41,630 nt of DNA, from assembly GCA_013115145.1 (NCBI GenBank), contig JAAPAO010000298.1, forward strand, positions 1-41,630. The letters are read 5' to 3'. A model generated the notes under the pieces. The model saw only the letters and a program-made list of their open reading frames with translations. It did no database searches and was not told the origin of the DNA. The position numbers and the translations under genes are program-made. The number at the start of each line of letters is the position of its first letter. The first letter of the stretch is position 1. Below are positions 1 through 10,622 of the stretch, piece after piece. The stretch comes from Perkinsus chesapeaki (Eukaryota > Perkinsozoa > Perkinsida > Perkinsidae).

Positions 1-1691
1 TATTAGCTCAAGCCCCTACTGGTAGTGGTAAGACACTAGCATTTATAATACCAGTATTACAAAGATTAGCTAGACCAGAAAAGAAGTAGTAAAGGGGGAG
101 GAGGAGGTATAGGAGATTTCACGGAAATATGGTATGAATAGGTTCTGTCGATGTATTATAGTGGACCCTACTAGAGAGTTAGCTGTACAAACAGTTAGAG
201 AGGCTGATAGGCTAGTACAGGGGTGTAGTAAGAAGTTTAGGATTAAATTATTGGATAAAAATACTAATGTAATTAATAATAAGATAATTGGTATGATGAG
301 GAGGAGGGGGTTAACTTAGGTTAAAAGATTGGATATCGGTGTACATACACCATTAGGATTGGTACAAGCATTAAAGGATGGTACACTTAATATTAATGAT
401 ACAGAGGTTATAATATTCGATGAAGGTAATGATAATAATAATGGATAATAATGTTTATAAAACAGTCGCACTACTGTTAGGTGATAAGCTATTGGATCTA
501 GGGTTCCAGGAACAAATAGATGAGATTATCAAATTCGCTACAGATGAAGATGATCGTCGTCGAACAGCTGGTAAACACTTGTTCATTTTCTTTTTCTTGT
601 TGTTGTTATATGTGGTTTATAGGTAACTCTCTTGCACCTATTCAATTAGCTTTATTCTCTGCTACTATGCCTGATAATGTTGTACATTTAATGACTAGTG
701 TTATGGATCCATCTCCTAATAGAGTATGGGTTGGTCAACAAGGATCAGCTGCTAAAGATGTAATACCATATTATATATTATATTATTAACGATAATAGGT
801 ACAACAAAGGTTATTATTCTGTGGAAATGAAGAAGGTAAATTGGTAGCATTACGTAGAATGATAACTAGTGGTGAAGTTAAACCACCATGTCTAGCATTT
901 GTACAGAGTAAAGCTAGAGCACAGGAACTTACTAAGGAGTTGATGTTTGATGGTAGTAATAATGATAATACAAAGGGGAAGAAACTCTCCTCCTCCTTGT
1001 TTTTATTATTAGGTGTATTTGTAGCATGTATACATTCTGATATGACACGTAAACAAAGGGATACCTGTATAGATAACTTTAGATTAGGAAAGATATGGAT
1101 ATTAATATGTACAGATGTTATGGCTAGAGGTGTGGACTTTAAAGGTGTACAACAGGTAGTAAAGAGAAGGAGGGAGAAAGACAATAGGCTTATTATTTTT
1201 GTGTAATAATAATATATTATTAGGTTATTAACATAGATTTACCACGCTCATCAGCCACCTATATACATAGGGTAGGTAGAACTGGTAGAGCTGGTAATAA
1301 AGGAGAAGCTGTTACCATGTTTACTATGGATGATAAACCGTAATAATGATATGTATTAAATAACCGCATAGAAGCAGCTGCTGTTCATATCAGATATCTA
1401 CGACCAATTATTAGTGTGATGAAGCAATCAGGTTTGGATATACCTGATTGGTTGAATAACTTACCACATCCTAAAAAGGGTATACAGACTAAGAATTCTG
1501 AATATAAGTAATAAGGGGTGGATAGGGAGGGTTTAGGACTATCAGTGGTAATACTTAGGAAACCATTAGAGAGAGCTCATCTAACAACATTATCTGGCTA
1601 TGATAGACAAAGGATAGCTAAACGAAAACAGATGATAGCGATGTCAAAGGAGAAAAATAAAAGGGCAAAAACAACAACAACACCTGAATAG
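1..1691 (+). CDS. DDX52/Rok1-type DEAD-box RNA helicase (5' end cut off by window)
   Basis: This is an ATP-dependent RNA helicase of the DDX52/Rok1 group, which acts in the nucleolus on pre-18S rRNA processing. Ten exons join in frame: 1-85, 142-268, 320-425, 481-570, 623-759, 799-952, 1013-1155, 1224-1339, 1394-1507 and 1559-1691. Visible motifs in order are the P-loop [14 protein letters not shown], motif II as [19 protein letters not shown] and [10 protein letters not shown]. The segment GKIWILICT followed by ARGVDFKG and the tail KKPLERA match Rok1 rather than other DEAD proteins. Family members carry DESD at motif II, so DEGD is a further step from DEAD. The Q motif and N-terminal region lie before base 1. 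The nine introns are 39-68 bases long. The stop is TAG at 1689-1691. Confidence 0.9.
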
Positions 1692-1799
1692 TAGTAATAA
1701 TTACTATTGTTCTTATACGTATACAGTTTATCAGAATATCGATCTATTGTGGTGTAATGAGTGTCAATATACCTTATAGTTATAGTTGTTCTTACTAAT

Positions 1800-3125
1800 A
1801 TGCCAAGTCATACCATACCATCAACAACAACAGCCACAACGGCTGCTAGTTTAATAGCAGCCGGTGGAGTACTTATATTTGCAGCTGGCATTATAGGGTC
1901 AATGAAGTCTAATGTAAAGGAAATGTGGTATTAATAGGTTATGTAATACAATAGATACGGACTTTGGAGGGGTTACTGGCACATGAGACTGAAAAACGGT
2001 TAGCAGAAAGGACTGGTAGAATAAGAGCGGAGCGAAGGTTAGAGGATAAACAAGGAGAAAGTGATGGAAGCAATAATGATGAGGAAGGGGATGGAAAAGG
2101 ATATACTATGTAGTAGTGGTGGTGATGGGTGGTGATGGTAGTAGTATTATATTAATAATAGGTATACTTTAGGGACATGTCGCAGTTGCTTTCCTAAACG
2201 TAATGGTACACCTAGACAAAGTGGTATTGCTGATATAGCTAAAGGTGTTATTGAAATACGTCCAACAGCTAATCCTAAAAGTTGTTTACAAGGATTAGAA
2301 GGGTAAGTAGTAATGTAATATTGGTAGTAGATAGTAGTAGTATTATACAGATACTCACATATATGGGTTATATACCTATTCCATCTTAATACTAATTTAG
2401 CAAAGAGATCACCACACTTTAATGGTTTAAAGGGTTTAGTATCACCTCCACGTAAGTTCATGACCGTATACTATTATTATAATCATTAATAATTATGTTA
2501 TATATAAGGTAACCCTAGTCATGGTAAGGTAGGATCATTGGCATGTAGAAGTCCACATAGACCTAACCCAATAGGTTTAACACTTTGCCGTTTACATAGT
2601 GTTGATGCTGATAAAGGTAATTATAAAGTATTATAATTAGTACTAAGGTACTTTATTATTAAGGTACTTTAACAATATCAGGATTGGATGTAGTAGATGG
2701 TACACCTATACTCGATATTAAACCCTATCTACCTATGACTGAATCTCAACCATTAGCTAGTGTAATATTAATATACCATGCATATGCATTAACATATACA
2801 TTAGGTACCTTCATGGGTTGGAACTAGTTATGAAGAAAATGACAAGTGAGTAGTAGTATTATTACTATTAATAAATATACTATTATTATTCAGATTATTT
2901 GTTATATGGGAATGCAAACGTGATGTCCCTAAAGGTGCTGGTGAGTATGTTAATATGTCAGATGATGAAGTTCTTACTCTAATCGATAGTGTAGTTCTCC
3001 CTATTATTACCCCCTATTACGTATTATTAAAGGTACTGTCTCTGGATATAAGAAGTAAGCATCAAAAAGAGAATACAAGTAAATGGGAGGGTGAGGTAGA
3101 GTTATGTTACCTAACAATAAAGTAA
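1800..3125 (+). CDS. TrmO-type tRNA (adenine-N6) methyltransferase with N-terminal membrane anchor
   Basis: TSAA-domain enzymes (TrmO/TRMO) use S-adenosylmethionine to N6-methylate t6A37 of tRNA. Eight exons join in frame: 1800-1913, 1955-2109, 2162-2302, 2351-2451, 2509-2616, 2664-2761, 2805-2845 and 2894-3125, giving about 329 residues. Residues about 15-34 form a hydrophobic Ala/Gly/Ile segment, then a charged coiled-coil-like stretch (EKRLAERTGRIRAERR), an acidic linker, and the TSAA domain. Key matches are NGTPRQSG, GLEGYSHIWVIYLFH, CRSPHRPNPIGLTL, DGTPILDIKPYLP and the C-terminal LSLDIRS. The anchor, coiled coil and TSAA order is the arrangement I know from plant TRMO homologues. The start is the only upstream ATG that opens this frame. 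The alternative, a separate small membrane-protein gene, is unlikely because the 2109/2162 junction restores the domain start. Confidence 0.88.
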
Positions 3126-3336
3126 TAATAACATTTGAGATAGGATATAGAGATATATAATCATAGATATGTTATTAACTTGGATCATCAAGTGGTAACT
3201 GTTAAGTCAATAACCCCATCATAGTACTTCCTTACGTTCCTATTATATATATTATTTGAGTTGTATTACTATAACACAATAATATAAAATAATAACGTCA
3301 AATGGTAATAAGGGTAAAGCCCATGAATACTACATG

Positions 3337-5872
3337 CTATAATAAAGGAGACCCATGAGAGGATGATGATGCAGGTTCTATAAATTGTGCTTTTCTATTA
3401 ACCTTTTTTATACCATCTAATATCATCCTTATACGTGTTGTCCTATGTGCCCTAAAAATAATACATATTAATAAGTATAATATTGAATATCCATCCACCT
3501 GCAATACTCATCCATTTTAGCTTTAATAACTTCCACATAAAACTGTGATCTAGTCAGCGCTATTGCCTTAGCGTTTCTACAAAGCCTTGATAAAGCAATA
3601 ACAAAGCAGCATACCTATTAGATATCATCCTACTAAATACTACTTACTGTATCTCATTATTACTATATTTATATTAGAACTATAGAAGTCATATGACCTT
3701 TCTGCCGTCCATAATGTAAAGCATTTATAACTAGGTAATGATGAGCTCTGACGTCTAGTTGAATATCCTATTGGCCTATGTAACATATACGCCCTGGCTA
3801 ATATACCAAAGTCAATTCTAACCTAAAAGATATCATAATATATATTATTAGATAATAACACCTACAACATCCTCTAATCTAATACCCCTTGTTCTAGTAC
3901 CAATATCACCAGGTACACACCATAGTAGTTTCCTAACTGTTGAGTCATACCGTGCATTCCTATAATAATATTAACTAATAATAATATGTTATTATTACAC
4001 TGTATGCATATCATTCTTCTTTTTTAACATCATTTTCATTATTAATTGTCCACGTTGTACCTCTAATATCTCCCTTATACATTGGTGTAATGTTAAAGCA
4101 TGTATTCTTTTATGATATACCGAGCCCTACTAATATCATCCATCTATCAACAACTATATACCACCTATCACCCTATTACCCTATGCGCTCTAATAACCCC
4201 ATATCGGCTTCTACCATCATCCTTCCTACACATCAACTACCTCTTACTACAACTCATTACTAGTAGTAGCAACAACCCTACAGATCAGCAATCTCTTTCA
4301 TTAGTTTTTTCCTTTCTTCCTTCCAAGTTGCCTTTTTCTTTTCATAAGCCTTTTTCTGTGCTAACCATGTAACAGCAGCCTCAAGATGCTGTCGACGCTC
4401 TGCTTGCCATGATGCTGCTTCCTCAGCATAACGCTGACTAAGGCTCATTATAGACTCCTCATCTGACTGTAGTTTCTGCCAATAACACAAAACCTGTCCC
4501 CTCTCTCTTAATAACCTATTCTATTACCTCATTATGTGACTGCTGTAATGTTACTCTAGCTTCTAACATCTCCTTACGTATAGAAGATACTTCAGTTTGT
4601 ATATCATCCAATCCAACACTAATACCTACCAGCAGCAGCAGCCTTACCCCTTATTACCATAATCCTTATTACCTAGATTAGCACCACATATCCCCCTAGT
4701 AATATCTGTTATTTTATCTAGGAATGTAGTAAACTGTCTAGTTTGAGCTGCTAACCGATGTTGTATCCGAAGCAATAGGACTCTATATCGACACAGTAAT
4801 GATATTAAACCTATCGATCATTTATTGAATAATAATATATCATTAATATTAATACGTTCCTCTTTAGCTTCACTATTATGTGCTACATCTACTACTGGAG
4901 AAAGCTCCTCGACTTGTAAACGCAATGATGATGCTTCCGTTTGATGGGTGGATATGTCCATCTTAGCCTGTTGTAGATGCTCCTATAAAACAGTACTAAT
5001 ATGTCTTATACTCTTCCCACTTGTTCACACCTTTAGTGTATTGATCTCTTTGTCCTTTTCCCTTTCCCTTTTATATGCTTCATCTAATAGTCGTTGTAAT
5101 TCTGTATTACGTTTATCAGAGTTAGCAATAACTCTTTCCAAGCCAACAACAGTCTCCTTCAATGATACCTATATATTATAATTAATACAACAAACTGCCA
5201 GTACGTCCTTTAGTACATTATCCTTATTAAGGTTATCTACCTCTTCACTATACTCTATCATAGTCTGTCTCATCTCTTTTAATCTAATATAAATGTATAC
5301 ACCATCTTAGTAACATTATTATTACCTAGGGTCATCTTTAGTCTTATCATCACTGTTATTATAACTAAAAGCCATCCTAAAGTATTATTGTAATACTATG
5401 TACCTTACTTCACTATAGTATCATTTAAAGTAGCCTGATCATCCCCAATAGAAGGCTTCTCTAGATGATATAGTGAAGTTAACTATTAATTTATATTATT
5501 ATCAGATATGTCAGAGTTGTTGAGTATCACCTTCATATCCTTTTGTGATGCTCTAGAAGGTAAGGATAGACTACTACCCCTATCTATACTCCTTCTAATA
5601 TTATATGTATCCTATATGAATAATATAATACTAATAAAGCTTATATAATTATTACTCCATGTAATGATGATACTGCAGATGACATACTAACACCTTCCTC
5701 TTCATCCTCCTCCTCCTCATCATCTGTTGTAAATATAAGGCTATGTACTACAGCTGTATGATGTATCCTGAAATATAATATCCTTAATAATACTATTATA
5801 ACTATATTACCTATCCAATAGTTCACTCTCCTCTCGTAAAGCATCCAATTCACTACGTTTAGGCCCAGTCAT
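3337..5872 (-). CDS. Coiled-coil protein with C-terminal PH-like domain
   Basis: I do not recognise a named orthologue. The minus-strand start at 5872 gives MTGPKRSELDALREE, then an acidic run of Asp/Glu near 5700, followed by long Glu/Lys/Gln-rich heptad-like segments (for example LERVIANSDKRNTELQRLL and QRYAEEAASWQAERRQ) typical of a rod. Near the C-terminus, exons around 3950-3700 read RKLLWCVPGD, IRLEDV and YKCFTLWTAERSYDF. The pattern of a basic start, a middle LEDV strand and a FTL-type strand resembles the PH-like lipid-binding domains found at the ends of protist coiled-coil proteins. The gene ends with TAG at 3339-3337. It has at least a dozen introns of roughly 35-60 bases. The exon structure between 4095 and 4280 is not resolved. 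Function is unknown; a cytoskeletal or membrane-tether role is inference. Confidence 0.65.
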
Positions 5873-6308
5873 TACACACATCTACCAATCACCAACCTGC
5901 GCAGTTCGAATGCATATAGCGCGCGCCATTCTAATCGATTTGGTTGACCATGCCTGTTGCTCTACCATCAGAAGCTTACCTCGATGATTATCAGGGAATG
6001 GTTATTAGAGTGAGCATCTGATAACAGCAATGGTTGGGGTATATATACAATATGACTATGTGGAAGTTTGGTATTAAATTTAGATGTTTGCATGATATCT
6101 TGTCCTATTGAGTTATCTCTATTGATCATCGTACTTGTTAACGCTACATTATCCCTACGGGTACCATCCTAATACCCATGCTGTGAGGAGCATATTATAT
6201 AATATCATCACTTAGCGAACATATCTATACAAAAGATACGCTAGTGTAGCTAACGCTATATTGTCATTATCATCAGTTTTATCAGCTCCCTATTTTCCCC
6301 CTATAACA
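5873..6308. other. Intergenic spacer between divergent genes
   Basis: This stretch separates the divergently transcribed coiled-coil gene (-) and PDX1 (+), so it should carry both promoters. I see no RNA gene or repeat. An alternative in-frame ATG for PDX1 at 6261 would add 16 residues, but the conserved protein starts at 6309. Confidence 0.5.
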
Positions 6309-7580
6309 ATGTCCTCAACTGAAGGAACCACTAAGGTTAAGCAGGGCCTTGCTCAAATGCTTAAAGGTGGTGTTATTATGGATGTTATGACCGTTGAACA
6401 AGCCAAGATCGCCGAGGCTGCTGGTATCACTATAACTTATTATAGTATTTAATATCATTTAGGTGCTGTTGCTGTGATGGCTCTTGAACGTATCCCAGCT
6501 GATATTAGAGCTGATGGTGGTGTTGCTAGAATGTCTGATCCTAAGATGATTAAGGAGATTATGGAAGCTGTTTCCATTCCTGTTATGGCTAAGTGCCGCA
6601 TTGGTCACTTTGTCGAGGCACAGGTAACATATTAATCTACCGTAGCTCCATATATTATATATTAGGTCCTTGAAGCTGTTGGTGTTGATTATATTGATGA
6701 GTCTGAGGTCCTCACTGTTGCTGATGAAGATAATCATATTAATAAGACTAAGTACCCTATAACCTCTCATTTGATATTATTACCCCACTACATCAGGTTC
6801 AAGGTGCCATTCGTGTGTGGATGCCGTAACCTTGGTGAAGCTCTTCGTCGTATTGCTGAGGGTGCTAGTATGATTCGTACCAAGGGTGAAGCTGGCACTG
6901 GTAAGGTTCATTAAAGTATATCATCCAATACATCCATTCACCATAGGTAACGTTGTTGAGGCTGTTCGCCACATGCGCACTGTTAACAGAGAGATCCGTA
7001 TCCTCCAAGCTTTAGAGGATGATGAGGTATTCACCTTTGCCAAACAGATTGGTGCTCCACTATCTCTTGTTGAGGAGACCAGACAGCTTGGTCGTTTGCC
7101 TGTCGTCAACTTTGCTGCTGGTAAGATATTATTATCAAGTTTATGTATGTTATACTTGTTCTTGATTAGGTGGTGTTGCCACCCCAGCTGATGCAGCTCT
7201 ATGCATGCAGATTGGTGTTGATGGTGTCTTTGTTGGCTCTGGTATCTTCAAGTCTGATAACCCAGAGAAGCGTGCCCATGCTATTGTCCAAGCTGTTACT
7301 CATTTCAAGGATCCTAAGGTATTACGTTGATACTGCCGCCCCCCCCCACATCACTGTACTTAGGTTATCGCTGAAGTATCTGAGGATCTTGGAAAGCCTA
7401 TGACTGGTATTAACTGTGACGAGTTGAAGGTCCGCTTCGCTGAGCGTGAGGCTGGTAACATGCCCACTACTTCCGGAGACAAGAAGGGTAATGAAATAAA
7501 GGGTAAGTAGTAGCTTAGATAAATAACAACATTATATACATGTTAAATATGTAGGTACATCCCTCGCTGAAGTTGAGTAA
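6309..7580 (+). CDS. PDX1: Pyridoxal 5'-phosphate synthase, PDX1/PdxS subunit
   Basis: PDX1 condenses ribose 5-phosphate, glyceraldehyde 3-phosphate and ammonia (from the PDX2 glutaminase) into pyridoxal 5'-phosphate in the DXP-independent vitamin B6 pathway. Eight exons join without error: 6309-6423, 6463-6623, 6666-6751, 6797-6900, 6947-7120, 7170-7318, 7364-7487 and 7555-7580, giving 312 residues, the normal family length. Conserved blocks are [18 protein letters not shown], the active-site lysine in [24 protein letters not shown], the second lysine in [28 protein letters not shown] and [11 protein letters not shown]. Both catalytic lysines known from bacterial PdxS are present. All seven introns are followed by GT in the next exon. 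Intron 6 holds a run of nine C. PDX2 is not in this window. Confidence 0.97.
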
Positions 7581-7815
7581 GTCTTATGTTCCTCCATAAT
7601 ATAGTAACCGTTAACATTTAACGTTGGGGGGAGTAGTATGGTTTCTCGGAAATATCATTTGAGTGTGATGGAGTTAATATCGTCACAGCCGAGTGTGCTG
7701 AGTGGTGGATACTAACCAATACATGTACGCAACATGCAGCTAAAGATGCTTAACAATCGTTTAATACTACTCTACGTGAAACCGCCGCCGTGGTCGGTAT
7801 GATGGTAAAAGGGAA

Positions 7816-9285
7816 TCATTGTTGCTGACCGAGTGCTACGTTAAATAATAATGCTATGACACTTCCCCATAATATACCATGAACCAACGCGAAAGGCATA
7901 AAGTAACCCGCTACTTCTTGCTCGGTCTCATCTGATGATACTCTTTTTGGGCCATCTACCATAGACCATGTAACACCCATACCATTAGTTAAGGCTAATA
8001 ATGCCATTTGTACATGTTTAAACCAATTCCATTGAAAAGGTCTAATAGATGGATATAATGCAGTAGAAATGAATAATGGTATAAAACAAACTCTACAGCA
8101 TACGAATAGAAATAGATACCAACCCTTTAATGGTGGCAACAAACCAGGAGCAGCACGTCCTACTGTATCTAACACCTGAAAGGTGAACGTAACTTGAGCT
8201 ATAAAATCTATATTAGAGGGGTTCTCAGGGAGCCATAGAACACTTTGAGCAGGAAAAACTACGAAAGTGACAGCCATTGTGACCCATACGCAAACAGCAC
8301 TCGGAGCAACGTCACGGAGGATAGCAAGTACAGGCCGTCTAGTTTGACGGGTTGATAGACTTGAATGCATTCTATTATCCTCTATACTCAGAACTTGGAC
8401 CACATAGGGATGTTTGGATGTACCAAACGTATACATTGGGATCATTAATAATGCGAGACATGCACCAATAGAGAGAAGTATAAGGCATCTCCATTGAGGT
8501 ATCGGAGTTACACCAGATGATCTTAGGATCCAATTGAAAAGTACGTATAGGGGCCAAGGGAGTAACCCTGCTACACCCTCACCAATCATAATACTCACAG
8601 TACAGGATGAGGGGCATAATGCAGCAATACCGAGTGCAGTAGGCTCGAACACAGCATAACCAGTACCAAGTATGAACATACAAATGAGGGCTAATGAGAA
8701 TGATATCGTTGAGTTATCTATAGTTAGAGCAATAATAGCAGTTAACACAGTTCCTATCGCTAAGAGTACACAGCCTAGTAAGATTCTAGGCTTGAAAGGA
8801 AATCTATTTCCATACCATATAAGTAATATTTGTACTATATTAACAGCAATGGAGTAAAGGAAGGATAAGCATGCTGCGTAGTAATGTTGAAACCTACCGT
8901 TGAGGTAGTCCAGTTCTGTTAATATTAAATTATACGGCAGAAGAGCAATGAATCCAAAGCAGCTCATCTGGAAAAACAGTAGCCAGTTAACCCTCGCCGA
9001 GCTGGGGATTGGTGATCGGTCTTGCTCGGCCGATTTCGACGATTCTTCCGAACTGGTGAAGCCAGATGAGAATCCATCTGATGATACCACAGGAGTAACC
9101 AGCGTGTTATTCGGTCGCCCAATTATCGTGTTATCCGTTAATGGTTCTTCGGTAGCTGATCTACCCGTCATACAAGGCACAGGGACTTCAAGGCTTAGGC
9201 GCGAGGCTAGCCGCACGCATGCGCAGAGGGGCCGAGCTTTGCACGCGCGTACAAGCCCAGAGGCGCTCCAACTCTGAATGACCAC
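7816..9285 (-). CDS. Equilibrative nucleoside transporter-like protein 1 (divergent, inverted copy)
   Basis: This is a multi-pass membrane protein of the ENT/SLC29 family, expected to move nucleosides or nucleobases across the plasma or an internal membrane. It is one uninterrupted frame of 489 codons. The TM1 motif is LLPYN where the family and the three neighbouring copies have PWN. Further family marks are VVFPAQ, a VLDTVGR segment matching the FDxxGR-like ENT motif, and GPKRVSSDETEQEVAG, which aligns with the GPKKV...EAE..G motif near the ENT C-terminus. The first 38 residues are Cys/Arg-rich and lack homology to the paralogues; the Met at residue 39 (9171) is an equally good start. It is the most divergent of four paralogues and faces away from them. 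No introns. Confidence 0.88.
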   Translation of the reverse strand: MVIQSWSASGLVRACKARPLCACVRLASRLSLEVPVPCMTGRSATEEPLTDNTIIGRPNNTLVTPVVSSDGFSSGFTSSEESSKSAEQDRSPIPSSARVNWLLFFQMSCFGFIALLPYNLILTELDYLNGRFQHYYAACLSFLYSIAVNIVQILLIWYGNRFPFKPRILLGCVLLAIGTVLTAIIALTIDNSTISFSLALICMFILGTGYAVFEPTALGIAALCPSSCTVSIMIGEGVAGLLPWPLYVLFNWILRSSGVTPIPQWRCLILLSIGACLALLMIPMYTFGTSKHPYVVQVLSIEDNRMHSSLSTRQTRRPVLAILRDVAPSAVCVWVTMAVTFVVFPAQSVLWLPENPSNIDFIAQVTFTFQVLDTVGRAAPGLLPPLKGWYLFLFVCCRVCFIPLFISTALYPSIRPFQWNWFKHVQMALLALTNGMGVTWSMVDGPKRVSSDETEQEVAGYFMPFALVHGILWGSVIALLFNVALGQQQ

Positions 9286-9383
9286 TTGATGATGATGCTG
9301 CCTCCGTCTTCTCTTTCTTGCAGGTGTGACATAATTATGGTTTAGTTGATTACTGTTGTAGTTGTTTCTTATCCTGTTCCTAC
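9172..9383. promoter_or_regulatory. Probable shared promoter region between divergent transporter genes
   Basis: The transporter at 7816-9285 (-) and the one at 9384 (+) start 98 bases apart, or 212 bases apart if the minus gene begins at its second good Met. The right part has a pyrimidine-rich run ending in TTGCAG near 9324, which could be an acceptor for a 5' UTR intron or a spliced leader. A GC-rich segment near 9200 contains GGCTAGCC. Promoter function is inferred from position only. Confidence 0.35.
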
Positions 9384-10622
9384 ATGGTTGCCGTGAAAGA
9401 TATCCCAGCCGAGGATACCAAACCCGGCCCTAAGGTCACCGCCTCGTTATTGGCCCAAATGGCTGTACTAGGATTTGTAGCCTTGGCCCCCTGGAACTTT
9501 GTCCTATCTGAGCTATCATACCTGGATGGGAAGTTTGAGAACCATTTCGGTGCTACTGTTCCTATATTCTATGGTGCGGCTGTTAACATCGCACAATTAC
9601 TTCTCATCTGGGTTGGTAACAAGTTCACCTTTGCACCCCGTTTCGACTGGGGATGCATAATCCTATCCATATTTAACATCCTACTGGCTATCGTCGCAAT
9701 GACCATTGGTAATGACAATGCGGTAGAGAACCCTAATCTTGGTTTTGGATTGGGTTTAGTATGCGTATTCTTGCTTGGTTTTGGTCATGCTGTTATGGAG
9801 TCTTCTGCATTTGGTCTCGCTGCCTTGTGCCCGAAGTCATGTATGATCTGGGTTATGGTAGGCGAAGGACTTGCTGGTCTAGTAGGATGGCCGTTGAGCA
9901 TGTTATTGAACTGGGCCCTTACTTCCGGTGGTGTTGACCGTGTTGAAGAGTGGAGATGTCTTATATTCTTCTGTGTCACTTCGGTTGTCACCATTGCCAT
10001 TGTCCCCATGTTCCGCATGCTTACTTCGAAGCACCCCTATATGGCCGAAGTCCTCAAAATCGAGCAAAATCGTGCCAAATCGAGCGTGATGACTCGGCAG
10101 ACACGTCGTCCGGTTTTGGCCATTATAAAGGATGTTAGCCCTATGGCATTCGGTGCCTGGTGCACTCTTGCTGTAACCTTTATTGTATTCCCTGCCCAGG
10201 TTGTGCTTTGGCAATCCTCAGACCCATCCAATACAGGTTTCGTATCTCAAGTTATATATACGTTCCAGGTAGTTGATACCATTGGACGTTTCGTTCCCAA
10301 TCTTGGATTCAACATGCGAGGTAGTTTCCTTATTGCCTTTACCTTAGCCCGTTCTCTCTTTATTCCTCTGTTTATCTGTACCAGTCTTTATGCAACTGTT
10401 GTTCCTTTCCAGTATGACTGGTTTAAGCATATGGAGATGGGAGTATTCGCCTTAACTAATGGTGTATCTGCTACCCTGTCAATGGTCTATGGCCCACAGC
10501 GTGTTCCTAATGATAAAGCAGAACAAGAGGTCGCTGGATACACCATGGGTTTCGCGCTCATCAACGGTATTTTCATCGGTAGTGTACTTGGTATCTGCAC
10601 TAACCTCGGCCTTGGCCAGTGA
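9384..10622 (+). CDS. Equilibrative nucleoside transporter-like protein 2
   Basis: A 412-residue single-exon ENT/SLC29-family transporter. TM1 holds APWN at about residues 35-38, the hallmark of ENT proteins. Other ENT signatures are the VFPAQ motif, the VVDTIGRF segment and GPQRVPNDKAEQEVAG before the last helix. About 10-11 hydrophobic segments are visible, with a charged cytoplasmic loop (KIEQNRAKSS then RQTRRP) in the middle, as expected for the large TM6-TM7 loop. It is closely related to the copies at 11327 and 13526 and less so to the inverted copy. A role in purine salvage is inferred from the family; substrate specificity cannot be read from the sequence. It lacks introns, unlike most genes in the window. 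Confidence 0.92.
   Translation: MVAVKDIPAEDTKPGPKVTASLLAQMAVLGFVALAPWNFVLSELSYLDGKFENHFGATVPIFYGAAVNIAQLLLIWVGNKFTFAPRFDWGCIILSIFNILLAIVAMTIGNDNAVENPNLGFGLGLVCVFLLGFGHAVMESSAFGLAALCPKSCMIWVMVGEGLAGLVGWPLSMLLNWALTSGGVDRVEEWRCLIFFCVTSVVTIAIVPMFRMLTSKHPYMAEVLKIEQNRAKSSVMTRQTRRPVLAIIKDVSPMAFGAWCTLAVTFIVFPAQVVLWQSSDPSNTGFVSQVIYTFQVVDTIGRFVPNLGFNMRGSFLIAFTLARSLFIPLFICTSLYATVVPFQYDWFKHMEMGVFALTNGVSATLSMVYGPQRVPNDKAEQEVAGYTMGFALINGIFIGSVLGICTNLGLGQ

Noticed and set aside
7338-7347. Run of nine C as a frameshift or regulatory element
   Set aside because: It sits inside PDX1 intron 6 and does not touch coding sequence.
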